64,000 bases of DNA from Paenibacillus sp. PK3_47. GTDB taxonomy: Bacteria; Bacillota; Bacilli; Paenibacillales; Paenibacillaceae. Shown in pieces: positions 46,453-55,115 of the stretch; within the stretch, counting starts at the first letter, position 1, and every line of letters begins with the position of its first letter. The stretch spans positions 3,782,001-3,846,000 of the forward strand of contig NZ_CP026029.1 in NCBI RefSeq assembly GCF_023520895.1, in the 5' to 3' direction. The notes under the pieces were generated by a model, which was not told the origin of the DNA, did not search any database, and saw nothing but the letters and a program-made list of their open reading frames with translations. The translations under genes and the position numbers were made by a program.

Positions 46453-46908
46453 ATGAGTACTCAAATTAAAAATCAGACTGAACTGTATGCTGCCTTGAAC
46501 CGCCAGACTGCCAACTGGACCCTGCTCGGAGTGAAGTTACATCATTACCACTGGTATGTCAGCGGTTCGCATTTTTTCACGCTGCATGCCAAATTTGAAG
46601 AACTCTACAATGAAGCTGCAGGCTATGTCGATGAGCTGGCTGAACGACTGCTTGCAATCGGCGGACAACCTGCCTCCACTATGACCCAATACTTAGCCCT
46701 TTCCAGCCTGAAGGAAGCTGCAGGCGGAGAAAGCGCCAAAGAAATGGTTACCCAGCTGATCAATGATTTTGCTACGATTGCTGAAGAACTGAAAGATTCA
46801 ATCTCCGCTGCAGAAGAGCTGAGCGATCAGCCTACTGCTGATCTCCTGATCGGCATCAGAAGCAGTGTGGAGAAAACCTCCTGGATGCTGAATGCCTATC
46901 TGGCTTAA
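46453..46908 (+). CDS. dps: Dps/MrgA-family ferritin-like protein
   Basis: 151 residues, the usual Dps length. The ferroxidase signature is visible: H-H-Y-H-W-Y-V-S-G-S-H-F-F-T-L-H and F-E-E-L-Y-N-E-A-A-G-Y-V-D-E-L-A-E-R. Dps dodecamers store iron using peroxide and protect DNA. TATGGAGG precedes the ATG. The PerR/Fur-like operator across the promoter agrees with peroxide control as for Bacillus mrgA. Monocistronic, with a strong terminator. Confidence 0.95.
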   Translation: MSTQIKNQTELYAALNRQTANWTLLGVKLHHYHWYVSGSHFFTLHAKFEELYNEAAGYVDELAERLLAIGGQPASTMTQYLALSSLKEAAGGESAKEMVTQLINDFATIAEELKDSISAAEELSDQPTADLLIGIRSSVEKTSWMLNAYLA

Positions 46909-46920
46909 TACGTCAGAAGC

Positions 46921-46970
46921 AAAAGGAAGAGAGCCAATGCGCACCCGCATAGGCTCTCTTCCTTTTATTT
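46921..46970. terminator. Bidirectional terminator after dps
   Basis: Perfect 15-bp arms AAAAGGAAGAGAGCC (46921-46935) and GGCTCTCTTCCTTTT (46952-46966) with T-rich flank; serves dps and the converging AIM24-like gene. Confidence 0.92.
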
Positions 46971-46982
46971 TGCCGGCCTGAA

Positions 46983-47687
46983 TCACTTAATGAATACTCC
47001 GCCGAACGGCAGGGCCTCACGCAAAAAACGTTTGATGATCCCGTCCTCATTATTATCACGTTCAAAGCGTCTGCTCTGGCGTCCCGCCTGAAACAGCACC
47101 GGACCGTGACCGGTCATCTTCCAATGGTAACTCATATGCTGGCTGGCCAAATGATTGCCGTAGACAGTGAGTTCCAGTTTGGCATTTTCGGGATAGGCAA
47201 CGATGCTTCCTGCGTCCACGTAGAGCGGCTGGGTCGGGTGAAGCTCAGCTTCGCATACCGTTCCTTCGGTAAGAATGCCTATGCTGCCAAATCCGCTGAA
47301 CTTTACCTTTATTACATCACGCGTAATCAGCATGTTCTTCATGCTCAAAACCCTTGTCTCCATGGAAATTCCTTTGGTGTAGAAGAACAAGTGCCTGAAG
47401 TCGTACAGCAGATCACTTTTACCGTCAAGCTGCAGCGTCTTCACACGGTATCCGGGAGGAAGTGCAGCGACGAACCGGCAGGGGCCGGACATATCGGAGC
47501 GGATCATCTTGCGCTTGCGGTACATTCCCTTAACATCCATAAGCCGGTCCGCACGGCCGGATGACGGGCCCTGGTAAGCTATAATCTGCTGCGGGTGCAG
47601 CACATGAACCTCTTCATTCTCTCCGACTGTAAAAGCAACAGCTTGTCCGCTGCCGCTGTCGCCTTCATCCTGGACATCAACGTTCAT
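46983..47687 (-). CDS. AIM24 (DUF124)-like protein
   Basis: 234 residues, all-beta, no signal peptide. The segments S-G-F-G-S-I-G-I-L-T-E-G and P-L-Y-V-D-A-G-S-I-V-A-Y are the Gly-rich turns of AIM24/DUF124 proteins, a double-stranded beta-helix family of unknown function. GGAAG lies 7 nt before the ATG. It lies 47 bp downstream of the coiled-coil membrane protein and is probably co-transcribed. Confidence 0.75.
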   Translation of the reverse strand: MNVDVQDEGDSGSGQAVAFTVGENEEVHVLHPQQIIAYQGPSSGRADRLMDVKGMYRKRKMIRSDMSGPCRFVAALPPGYRVKTLQLDGKSDLLYDFRHLFFYTKGISMETRVLSMKNMLITRDVIKVKFSGFGSIGILTEGTVCEAELHPTQPLYVDAGSIVAYPENAKLELTVYGNHLASQHMSYHWKMTGHGPVLFQAGRQSRRFERDNNEDGIIKRFLREALPFGGVFIK

Positions 47688-47734
47688 AATTCACTTCCTT
47701 TACACAATAACTGCTTCTGCCGGGCAGCTGTAGT

Positions 47735-48223
47735 TTAATGCAGCCTGTCTCCTTTTCTGGACCTCTGGCGCATTCCAAACCGGAGCAGCCGCACCAGAAT
47801 GAAATAGCCGAGCAGCAGACCGACGCCTGTAAGCAGCGTGATCTTAATCCGGTTATAGTAGTTCTCCCGTTCTGTACGGTCATTCCTCAGCTCTTCAACG
47901 ACTAAGCCCAATTGGCGGTTCTGTTCCTGAAGCGCAACATTCTGGGCGCGGTAATCCTCTATATCCTGCAGCGTCTGGCCTAACTGGTCCTGTGTCTCCC
48001 CCAGCCGGTCTTTAGTCTGCTGAAGCTCATCCATCGTCTGCTGATAGCTTTCCTGCAATTGATTAACTTCACCGGGCAGCTCCGAGAAATTCTGTAAGCC
48101 TTTATATAAATCACTGAAATAATTGGCTTCTGCGGCTGGAGCCGGAAGGCTGGCCGATACCGTAACCAGCAGCAGAGCCGAACCGAGCAGCTTGATGAAC
48201 ATGCCTTTTGATTTGTGTATCAA
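47735..48223 (-). CDS. Secreted/membrane coiled-coil protein
   Basis: About 162 residues: signal peptide ending near A-A-E-A, a long heptad-rich coiled coil (about 50-120, L-Q-Q-T-K-D-R-L-G-E-T-Q-D-Q-L-G-Q-T-L), one membrane helix (about 130-150, L-L-T-G-V-G-L-L-L-G-Y-F-I-L-V) and a basic tail. The coil faces outside and the tail the cytoplasm. The TTG at 48223 is preferred since AGGTGG lies 8 nt upstream; GTG 48235 and ATG 48202 are alternatives. Function unknown, perhaps a scaffold for the AIM24-like partner. Confidence 0.7.
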   Translation of the reverse strand: MIHKSKGMFIKLLGSALLLVTVSASLPAPAAEANYFSDLYKGLQNFSELPGEVNQLQESYQQTMDELQQTKDRLGETQDQLGQTLQDIEDYRAQNVALQEQNRQLGLVVEELRNDRTERENYYNRIKITLLTGVGLLLGYFILVRLLRFGMRQRSRKGDRLH

Positions 48224-48365
48224 TATAATCACCACCTGAAAATTGGCTTATCTTACCCTTATTTTAGCATAGCCGGACAACCTCCGACAGCTTGCGGCAA
48301 AGTCTGGCAGCATTTGGCGTAAGGTGGAATCCTATCTATTTAATCGTATACTTGCTTAGGATTTT

Positions 48366-48389
48366 TTACCCTGCCCCCGGGGGCGGTAA
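48366..48389. repeat. Perfect GC palindrome in the gap before the M50-like gene
   Basis: GCCCCCGGGGGC (48373-48384) flanked by TTACC and GGTAA. No T run follows on either strand. The 250-bp gap otherwise shows nothing clear. Confidence 0.55.
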
Positions 48390-48486
48390 CCATAACAGTA
48401 ATACAGTCCCAAGGACAAGCCGGTTTCGTTTTGCTACCGCGGAGGGTTAAATTATCGTATACTTTGAACGGAAGGGGGCTGAATCA

Positions 48487-49173
48487 ATGAATAAATGGCT
48501 GAAAACCATACTGTTTTTGGCTGGCTCTGCGCTGTTAACCCGGTTTATCCCGTTCTCATCCTTGTTCCGCAATCTCGATACCATGATTCATGAATTTGGT
48601 CATGCGCTGGTCACCCTGCTGCTGTCAGGCCGTGTACTGCGGATTGAACTGTATGCCGATCACAGCGGTGTAACCTACTCGGCGATAGGTGCCGGGGTCA
48701 AGGCAATGGCTGTATCACTGGCCGGATATCCGCTGGCTTCGTTATTTTCCCTCCTGCTGTTCTACCTGTACAGAAAAGAACAGCACCGCTGGGGCCTGAT
48801 GCTGGCCAGTACGGTTGCGCTGATCATGCTTCTGCTGTATGTACGGGGCAGCTTCGGAATGCTCTGGCTAAGCGGATTTATACTGCTGAATATAGCCGTA
48901 ATGATGCTCTTGCCCAAATTCAGCAAATATTATTATTTATTTTTGGCCTTTCTGACATTGGAGGAATCTGTTGCAGGTACGCTTGTTCTGGTAACAGCAT
49001 CCATATTTTCGCCTTCCGGTGCAGGGGATGCGGCTAATTTAGCCAGAATGACTCCACTGCCTGCCATTTTGTGGGCACTCCTTTTCATGCTTTTTTCCCT
49101 GCTCTGCGCAAAATGGGCGCTGGGGCTCTTTTTTCAGAAGGAAAGCTTGCGGAGTAAGGCGGGGAGCCGCTAA
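48487..49173 (+). CDS. M50-like membrane metalloprotease
   Basis: 228 residues, about six membrane helices. The zinc motif H-E-F-G-H (H35, E36, H39) lies at the start of a helix close to the N-terminus, as in the M50B-like peptidase group. The second M50 motif (Asp-containing) is not obvious. GGAAGGGGG precedes the ATG. Such proteins cleave membrane substrates or are uncharacterised relatives; no substrate is suggested by the neighbours. Confidence 0.85.
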   Translation: MNKWLKTILFLAGSALLTRFIPFSSLFRNLDTMIHEFGHALVTLLLSGRVLRIELYADHSGVTYSAIGAGVKAMAVSLAGYPLASLFSLLLFYLYRKEQHRWGLMLASTVALIMLLLYVRGSFGMLWLSGFILLNIAVMMLLPKFSKYYYLFLAFLTLEESVAGTLVLVTASIFSPSGAGDAANLARMTPLPAILWALLFMLFSLLCAKWALGLFFQKESLRSKAGSR

Positions 49174-49220
49174 GACCCGATAGATTTTCGGCACATTTAG
49201 ACAAAAAGCCGCAGTTTTAT

Positions 49221-49260
49221 AAAGAGGCAACCTACATTTTAGTAGTGTGTCTCTTTTTTT
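49221..49260 (+). terminator. Terminator after the M50-like gene
   Basis: AAAGAG.CA (49221-49229) pairs with TG.CTCTTT, ending in seven T at 49260. Confidence 0.75.
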
Positions 49261-49357
49261 GTCGATATTATAGGACCGAACATACATTCCATGACAAGGA
49301 GTTGTCCGCCATTATTGGTACATTAATAGAAGAAGTATAAAGAAAGAGGTGGAAGTC

Positions 49358-50008
49358 ATGCAGGCAAGTATTCAGCCCGTAGTTACATGGAGTCAAAACC
49401 GGATTTTTGCAGGCACTGTCCAAAATTTAGAGCTGCTTGTGGAATGGAGCGGAAGCTCCGGCAATCAGGATTTTCGCAAAAAAAGCCGTAAGGTGGCGGC
49501 ACGGGAAATCGAGCTGAGAATTTGGCTTGAATCACATATGACACTGAGCGGCTGCCATGGCTGCAATGCGGAGCGAGGCGAAGGAGGATCCTTTCTGTTT
49601 AAGCTTGGAAAAATCCATTCCGGAAGCCGCAAATACATTGGTCTTGCGTTCACCACAGCAGCAATGCCGGCCGGAGTTCATGAAGCCATCTGGATGCAGT
49701 GGCAGTATAAGCAGCCGCCGGCGGAGCGGATCCGTGAGCTGCCTTTGAACAAGCTGAGTCTGGAATATACACATCATACGGATATTCTAAACGCGGCGAC
49801 TTGTTTCCACGTAGAAAAGCATATGGAGCTTCTCAAAGCGGCCGAAGCCATGGAAGCGCTAGCGGTACTGCGGTCCCGGGAACCTGATCAGAAGGTATAC
49901 GAGAAGCTGCGCAGGCAAGCGGACAAGGTGCTGCTGCTGGCTGCACGCTCAGGAGATCTGCAATTGGTCAAAGAAGCTGAAATGTTGTATAAGCAGTTGA
50001 GTGTTTAA
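49358..50008 (+). CDS. Hypothetical protein, 216 aa
   Basis: N-terminal beta-sandwich-like half (to about 120: N-L-E-L-L-V-E-W, S-G-S-R-K-Y-I-G-L-A-F), C-terminal helical half (about 140-216: A-T-C-F-H-V-E-K-H-M-E-L-L-K-A-A-E-A-M-E-A-L). The helical tail resembles the region that follows the VWA domain in some bacterial VWA proteins, but there is no MIDAS motif here, so this is only a resemblance. ATG 49358 has AGAGGTGG upstream. Function unknown. Confidence 0.65.
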   Translation: MQASIQPVVTWSQNRIFAGTVQNLELLVEWSGSSGNQDFRKKSRKVAAREIELRIWLESHMTLSGCHGCNAERGEGGSFLFKLGKIHSGSRKYIGLAFTTAAMPAGVHEAIWMQWQYKQPPAERIRELPLNKLSLEYTHHTDILNAATCFHVEKHMELLKAAEAMEALAVLRSREPDQKVYEKLRRQADKVLLLAARSGDLQLVKEAEMLYKQLSV

Positions 50009-50261
50009 AATTTGATATATGAATGACCGATTGGTCATACCTTAAACGTCGGATAATACCGATATACATACATAATAGAAGCAGTCATCAGAGACAAAGA
50101 AAATTTAAGGAAAAATATTACTATAATTGCGCAGATAAATAGTACAATGAATCTATTGCCTATTGTTAACATGGTTAATTTAGCCCTTGTTAGCAGGTAT
50201 GCATTTACTTCGTAAACATAAAAAATGGGTCTACTTTACCATGAATCAAGGGGAACTGAAA

Positions 50262-51227
50262 ATGACAGACCGATTGATCCGGCTAATGCGTATCATTACG
50301 CTAGTTCAAGCCAAACCGGGAATTTTGGCACGAGAGCTTGCGGAGCGCTGCGGCAACAGTGAGAGAACGATTTACCGGGATATGGATGCGCTTAGTGCCA
50401 TGCATATTCCAATTACCCACCTGGGGCATGGCAAGGGATATGCTTTTATCGGGAATTTTGCATTGTACCCTTTAGATTTGTCGGAAGAGGAAGCGGCCGC
50501 ATTTTCGCAGCTCGGCAGCATCATGAGAGACATCAAACCATTACTGCCTCCTGAATTTGAAGACGCCTATGAAAAAATAATGGCAGCTGAATACAAGCAA
50601 ACGGCGGAAAGGGAAGAAAAGATGGAGAGTGTAAAAACGGAGGCCTGGCGGCTCTGGACAGAGAGGAGCAATGCCCGGACTGAGCCGTCGCCTTTTCTGA
50701 CAGGAATTCTGTCAGCCATGATGAAGCAGAGGAGCATCCTTGCGGATTATTATGAGAATAATTATGAGGAAAAAGAGCTCCGGATTGACCCGTATTGCCT
50801 TGTTCCGCTGGAAAACCGTTACTATCTTATCGGGTTCTGCCACCGGTTCGGGCTGATCCGGGCTTTTCATATCAGCGGATTTGCAGGTGTCGAGACGCTT
50901 AACCACCGCTTTTCCAAGGAGCTGTTTGACCTGCAGGCTTTTATGAAGCAGAAGTGGTCGCTGGATCAGGACAGTCTGCAGGTGGAGTTCAAAGTCCGGC
51001 TTTCCGAGCGGATGATGGAGTGGATCAGAGATGATGAAATGATGTTCAAGCCGGTAAAGATTGACCGGGAACGCTGCTGCCTTCATTTCAAGGTTGCTGT
51101 CGAACAGGATATCGGTTTTGTCCGCTGGATTATGGGCTTTGAAGAGGAAGCGGAGCTGCTGGAGCCGTTTTATTACCGGGACATGCTGAGGGAGCAGCTG
51201 GATAAGTGGCTGATGCTCTATAAATAA
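50262..51227 (+). CDS. HTH/WYL-domain transcriptional regulator (YafY type)
   Basis: 321 residues. The N-terminal winged HTH has G-I-L-A-R-E-L-A-E-R-C-G-N-S-E-R-T-I-Y-R-D-M-D-A-L; the central WYL-like domain has L-R-I-D-P-Y-C-L-V-P-L-E-N-R-Y-Y-L-I-G-F-C; a WCX extension follows. WYL regulators sense nucleotides or nucleic-acid ligands. The frame opens at 50187, but the ATG at 50262 with AAGGGG 8 nt upstream fits the family start (M-T-D-R-L-I-R-L-M). Target genes unknown. The 250-bp gap before it is AT-rich and shows no gene. Confidence 0.9.
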   Translation: MTDRLIRLMRIITLVQAKPGILARELAERCGNSERTIYRDMDALSAMHIPITHLGHGKGYAFIGNFALYPLDLSEEEAAAFSQLGSIMRDIKPLLPPEFEDAYEKIMAAEYKQTAEREEKMESVKTEAWRLWTERSNARTEPSPFLTGILSAMMKQRSILADYYENNYEEKELRIDPYCLVPLENRYYLIGFCHRFGLIRAFHISGFAGVETLNHRFSKELFDLQAFMKQKWSLDQDSLQVEFKVRLSERMMEWIRDDEMMFKPVKIDRERCCLHFKVAVEQDIGFVRWIMGFEEEAELLEPFYYRDMLREQLDKWLMLYK

Positions 51228-51262
51228 CGTGGAATTATAACGATTATAGAAGTACTCCGGAT

Positions 51263-51296
51263 AATCCCTTCAGGTGAAGCTGCGCATGAAGGGATT
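51263..51296 (+). terminator. Hairpin after the WYL regulator
   Basis: AATCCCTTCA (51263-51272) pairs with TGAAGGGATT (51287-51296), 14-nt loop; U tract weak. Confidence 0.6.
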
Positions 51297-51449
51297 CTAT
51301 GTGTTGCAGAATCGTTGAATGATTGTGAATAATTATATACTATTCATAACTGATTATATTCAAGCATAACGAAACGTATAGAAAACAAATACTGCTTATG
51401 CTAGAATTACATCAAAATATACAAAGATACATAAGCGGGAGGAATAAAA

Positions 51450-52229
51450 ATGTACAAGAAATTAATGGCGGTAGTCGTCGCCGTACTGCTTGCTGCTGGG
51501 CTATCCGCTGTTCCGGAGAAGCAGGCTGGAGCGGCCAAGAAAACGGAAATTATCGTGTCAGCGGCGGCAAGCCTGCAGGACAGCCTTGATAAGATAGCCC
51601 TTCAGTATGAGAAACAGCATCCGGAGATTGATCTGGTCTTTAACTATGGCGCTTCCGGTACACTGCAGAAGCAGATTGAACAGGGGGCACCGGCTGATTT
51701 ATTCTTCTCTGCAGGCGATAAGCAGATGGCAGCGCTGGTGGATAAGGGTCTCATTTCCACACGTACAGGACTGCTGAAGAATCAGCTGGTACTGGTGGTG
51801 CCTGCAGGCTCCAAAGCCGAGTTCACAACCATCACACAGCTTACGGATAAAGCCTTTAAGAAGATTGCAGTAGGCCAGCCGGAATCGGTGCCGGCAGGAC
51901 AATATGCGCAGCAGGCGCTGACGGCCAAAAAACTGTGGGAGCCGCTGCAGAGCAAGCTTGTCTTTGCCAAGGATGTACGGCAGGTGCTCTCTTATGTAGA
52001 AACAGGAAATGTGGATGCCGGATTTGTCTACAAAACCGATGCTTTGACTTCCAAGAAAGTAAAGATCGCTCTTACAGTAGGGGCGCATGTTCATAAGGCA
52101 ATAAACTATCCAGTAGGCCTTGTGAAGGGTTCTGGGCATCAGGCAGAGGCCAAGGCTTTCTACAATTACGTTCAGACGAAAGCGGCGGGTGAGGTTTTTA
52201 CCGCATACGGCTTTCAGCTGGCAAAATAA
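51450..52229 (+). CDS. modA: Molybdate ABC transporter substrate-binding protein
   Basis: 259 residues. Signal peptide to about A27-A28, then the ModA core: I-I-V-S-A-A-A-S-L-Q-D-S-L, N-Y-G-A-S-G-T-L-Q-K-Q-I-E-Q-G-A-P-A-D-L-F-F-S-A and Y-V-E-T-G-N-V-D-A-G-F-V-Y. There is no lipobox Cys in the signal region, so it may be released or held by the permease. GGGAGGA precedes the ATG. Binds molybdate/tungstate for import with the permease that follows. Confidence 0.95.
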   Translation: MYKKLMAVVVAVLLAAGLSAVPEKQAGAAKKTEIIVSAAASLQDSLDKIALQYEKQHPEIDLVFNYGASGTLQKQIEQGAPADLFFSAGDKQMAALVDKGLISTRTGLLKNQLVLVVPAGSKAEFTTITQLTDKAFKKIAVGQPESVPAGQYAQQALTAKKLWEPLQSKLVFAKDVRQVLSYVETGNVDAGFVYKTDALTSKKVKIALTVGAHVHKAINYPVGLVKGSGHQAEAKAFYNYVQTKAAGEVFTAYGFQLAK

Positions 52230-52263
52230 TCATGCGATTAGCGTGCAAGCGGGGTGGAAGCTG

Positions 52264-52929
52264 ATGGGGATCAATTGGAGTGATTTTTTCGCCCCGGTCT
52301 GGCTTTCGGTCAAAATTGCTGTAATTACCAGTATCCTCGTGTTCATCCTGGCGACCTTCGCGGCAAAGCTGATGGCAGGACGGAAGTTTCCGGGCTACAG
52401 CCTGGTTGAAACGGTCATGCTGCTGCCGCTGGTCCTGCCTCCGACGGTAGTCGGATTCGTGCTTCTGGTCATCCTGGGCCGGAGGAGCTGGATCGGGAGG
52501 CTGTATGAGCAGTTAACGGAGCAGACGATTCTGTTTACCTGGGGAGCGGCAGTGATTGCTGCAGTGGTTGTCGCCTTTCCGCTCGTCTACCGGACGGTGA
52601 AGGCGGGATTTGAAGGTGTGGAAAAGGATCTGGAGGATGCCGCACGTGCGCAGGGGGCAAGCGAGCTTCAGGTACTGAGGTTTGTGACGCTTCCGCTGGC
52701 CGGCCGTTCACTGGCTGCAGGGTATGTACTCGGGTTCGCCCGCGGGCTCGGGGAGTTCGGGGCGACAATCATGGTGGCCGGCAATATACCGGGCCGCACC
52801 CAGACGGTACCAACCGCTATATATGTAGCTGTCGATGGCGGAGACATGACGATGGCCTGGATGTGGGTCTGCTCCATTATCGCGATATCAGCGGTTATGC
52901 TGATGTTCGTCAACAAGCGTTCAAGATAA
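52264..52929 (+). CDS. modB: Molybdate ABC transporter permease
   Basis: 221 residues, five membrane helices. The EAA loop that contacts the ATPase is seen as E-D-A-A-R-A-Q-G-A-S-E followed by L-P-L-A-G, and G-L-G-E-F-G-A-T-I-M-V-A-G-N-I-P-G-R-T-Q-T is the ModB signature. ATG 52264 has GGGGTGGAAG upstream; the open frame to 52189 overlaps modA and is not used. No modC ATPase gene follows, so the ATP-binding subunit must be supplied elsewhere, as in B. subtilis yvgLM. Confidence 0.95.
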   Translation: MGINWSDFFAPVWLSVKIAVITSILVFILATFAAKLMAGRKFPGYSLVETVMLLPLVLPPTVVGFVLLVILGRRSWIGRLYEQLTEQTILFTWGAAVIAAVVVAFPLVYRTVKAGFEGVEKDLEDAARAQGASELQVLRFVTLPLAGRSLAAGYVLGFARGLGEFGATIMVAGNIPGRTQTVPTAIYVAVDGGDMTMAWMWVCSIIAISAVMLMFVNKRSR

Positions 52930-52944
52930 AGAATAGACATACAT

Positions 52945-52988
52945 AAACCTCCGGGTCTGCCAGGCTTCACGGCAGATCCGGAGGTTTG
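52945..52988. terminator. Bidirectional terminator between modB and the YvgK-like gene
   Basis: AAACCTCCGG (52945-52954) pairs with CCGGAGGTTT (52978-52987), with an inner TCTGCC/GGCAGA stem. Confidence 0.88.
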
Positions 52989-53002
52989 TTGTTTGTCCCG
53001 TA

Positions 53003-54025
53003 TTAAGTTTCGAAGATTACTCTTCCCGTATCTGTAAGGTCATAGCCGTGAATGGAGCTCAGCTCATTCTTGAAGGCCGGGGAGCGCAGGATGTCAATGA
53101 CGCTGTTGACCCACGGATCATGCTCCGGCTTCTTGATCATCACCAGATCATAGCGCTCCTTAATAAGCGGAATGAAATCGACGCCGTCGATGATTCTGGA
53201 GGCTTTCTCGGTGCCGATGCCGACATCGGCTTCACCGCGCGCGACTACGCCGGCTACGGCGAGGTGGCTGTTCTCTTCGCGGCTGTAGCCGCTGATGCCG
53301 GCAGAGCGGATGCCATGGAGGCGAAGCTGCTCGTCCAGGAGCACACGGGCCCCCGACCCGAGCTCGCGGTTAATAAGGGTAAGGCCCTTCTGCTGCAGAT
53401 CCCGCCAGCCGGTGATGCCTTTGGGATTGCCTTTTTGAACATATAAGCCGGCACTGCGGGCCAGCATGTGCACCACAATGTAAGAGAAGCCGACGAGCAG
53501 CTTGCGGATGTACGGCAGGTTATACTCTCCGGTATCGCCATCCAGCAGATGCGTGCTGACAATGTCGGATTCACCGTGATACATGGCAATCAGGCTGTCC
53601 AGGCTGCCGGCATAGGAGCGGAGCGGCCTTGCCGACGGCAGGCTGCGCTCCAGATGGGTGGCCAGAATGTCCAGCGACATGTCCTGGCCGGTGATGACGA
53701 TGTTGAAGCCGGCGGACTTGGCGGCTGGCGCCGGCTGCTGTGACAGGTGAAGCGGCGTGGAGAAGGTGGCCGGCGGAAGCGTAAAGGGAGCGTGGGGCGG
53801 AGCAGAGGATGCAGCTCCTGATCCGGCTGCAGGAGCAGATGCTGCACCGCTGCGTGAATTCTGCTTATAGGCCTCCAGATCGGAGAAATCCACACGCATC
53901 TGCTTTCCGACACGGTAGGAGGGCAGTTCGCCCTTTTTAATCAAATCGTATACTTTGAGCTTCGATATCTTCAAGAGCCGGGCAATTTCCTCGGTGGTGT
54001 AGGAAGTGTTCTCGTGCTCAGGCAT
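53003..54025 (-). CDS. HTH plus periplasmic-binding-like molybdate regulator (YvgK type)
   Basis: 340 residues. The N-terminal MerR/excisionase HTH (8-55: Y-T-T-E-E-I-A-R-L-L-K-I-S-K-L-K-V-Y-D-L-I-K-K-G) is joined by an Ala/Pro-rich linker (about 56-100) to a type-2 periplasmic-binding-like domain (about 110-330: N-I-V-I-T-G-Q-D, V-S-T-H-L-L-D-G-D-T-G-E-Y-N, N-R-E-L-G-S-G-A-R). It lacks a signal peptide, so the ligand-binding part senses molybdate or a related anion inside the cell. AGGAGG precedes the ATG. It converges on modAB and is the likely controller. Confidence 0.92.
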   Translation of the reverse strand: MPEHENTSYTTEEIARLLKISKLKVYDLIKKGELPSYRVGKQMRVDFSDLEAYKQNSRSGAASAPAAGSGAASSAPPHAPFTLPPATFSTPLHLSQQPAPAAKSAGFNIVITGQDMSLDILATHLERSLPSARPLRSYAGSLDSLIAMYHGESDIVSTHLLDGDTGEYNLPYIRKLLVGFSYIVVHMLARSAGLYVQKGNPKGITGWRDLQQKGLTLINRELGSGARVLLDEQLRLHGIRSAGISGYSREENSHLAVAGVVARGEADVGIGTEKASRIIDGVDFIPLIKERYDLVMIKKPEHDPWVNSVIDILRSPAFKNELSSIHGYDLTDTGRVIFET

Positions 54026-54145
54026 AATTATAGCCTCCTAAAGGATGCACTGCGGCAGTGCCCTGAGTAAATCCTCATCATAGCTCAAGACTACCTTATT
54101 TTGAGGTGCTGCGCAATGAACAGCCTTAGGGGGCGGATGTAGCGA

Positions 54146-54919
54146 TCAAAAGGCCAGATGTCTGTCTTTATTCACCTGCTGCCTGTCGGATAGACCGATC
54201 AGCTCGGACACGGTAACGAACTTAAACCCCTTTTTTTTCAGCTCCGGCAGAATAATTTTAAGTGCCTCTTTGGTCTGCGACTGTCCGTGGACATAGTCAT
54301 GGAACAGCACGATATCACCGTTTCTGGCATTGCGGATCACTTTACTGGATATATTCCATACACCCGGGCGGTTCCAGTCGCGGGTATCCTGATGCCAGGA
54401 CCACAGCACCGGACGCAGCCCCATGCTGTTGGAGACATCCACCAGCGTCTGATCATACATTCCGCCGGGCGGTCTGAACAGGCTGCTGTGCCTGCCGGAC
54501 ACCTTGAATATTTCCTGTTCAGTCAGTTCAAGCTCCTTCTGGATTTGCTGCTGGGATACAGGAGCTTTGAAGTACACATGATTATAGGTATGATTCGCCA
54601 GCTCATGGCCTTCGGTAATGACCCGTCTGGCGACATCAGGGTAAGCGGCAATCTTTTTACCGATGGCAAAGAAGGTGCATTTGGCATTGTGTTCCTGCAG
54701 CACATCCAGAATCTCTCCGGTTTCATCGGGGTCAGGCCCATCGTCGAAGGTGAGGGCAATCACCTTTTGATTTGTATGCACCTCCCAGATCATCTCGCCC
54801 CGCTGTTCGTAATAATCACGGTTTTTGACATTCGGGCTGCTCATGGCTGTACCTGCCGTGCCAAGAACAAGTGCGGTGGAGATCAGCAGCAGGGCTGTAT
54901 TTCTGCAGCTTGCTTTCAT
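54146..54919 (-). CDS. Polysaccharide deacetylase (NodB/CE4)
   Basis: 257 residues with a signal peptide (cleavage near A-M-S-S). NodB motifs: T-F-D-D-G-P-D (D59, D60), metal-binding H-T-Y-N-H (H110, H114) and R-P-P-G-G-M-Y; the catalytic His region is W-S-W-H-Q-D-T-R-D-W. Removes acetyl groups from GlcNAc in peptidoglycan or exopolysaccharide outside the cell. GGAAGG lies before the ATG. It stands alone between the YvgK-like gene and the HD hydrolase. Confidence 0.93.
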   Translation of the reverse strand: MKASCRNTALLLISTALVLGTAGTAMSSPNVKNRDYYEQRGEMIWEVHTNQKVIALTFDDGPDPDETGEILDVLQEHNAKCTFFAIGKKIAAYPDVARRVITEGHELANHTYNHVYFKAPVSQQQIQKELELTEQEIFKVSGRHSSLFRPPGGMYDQTLVDVSNSMGLRPVLWSWHQDTRDWNRPGVWNISSKVIRNARNGDIVLFHDYVHGQSQTKEALKIILPELKKKGFKFVTVSELIGLSDRQQVNKDRHLAF

Positions 54920-55115
54920 GGGTTCACTATCCTTCCAGGCGTGTCCCGCAGCAGTTCAAGGGACGGGGGTGTTTTTGTATAGAATGCGCCTTATTCCTGA
55001 TGAAATATTCAATGCGGCATACAAACCGTAAAGTTTCTATTTTAGAGTGAAAGTTATGCTGAAAATGACTTATAATGTAGTACTAAATACAGAATTAGGG
55101 ATAGGGGGAGCGGAT

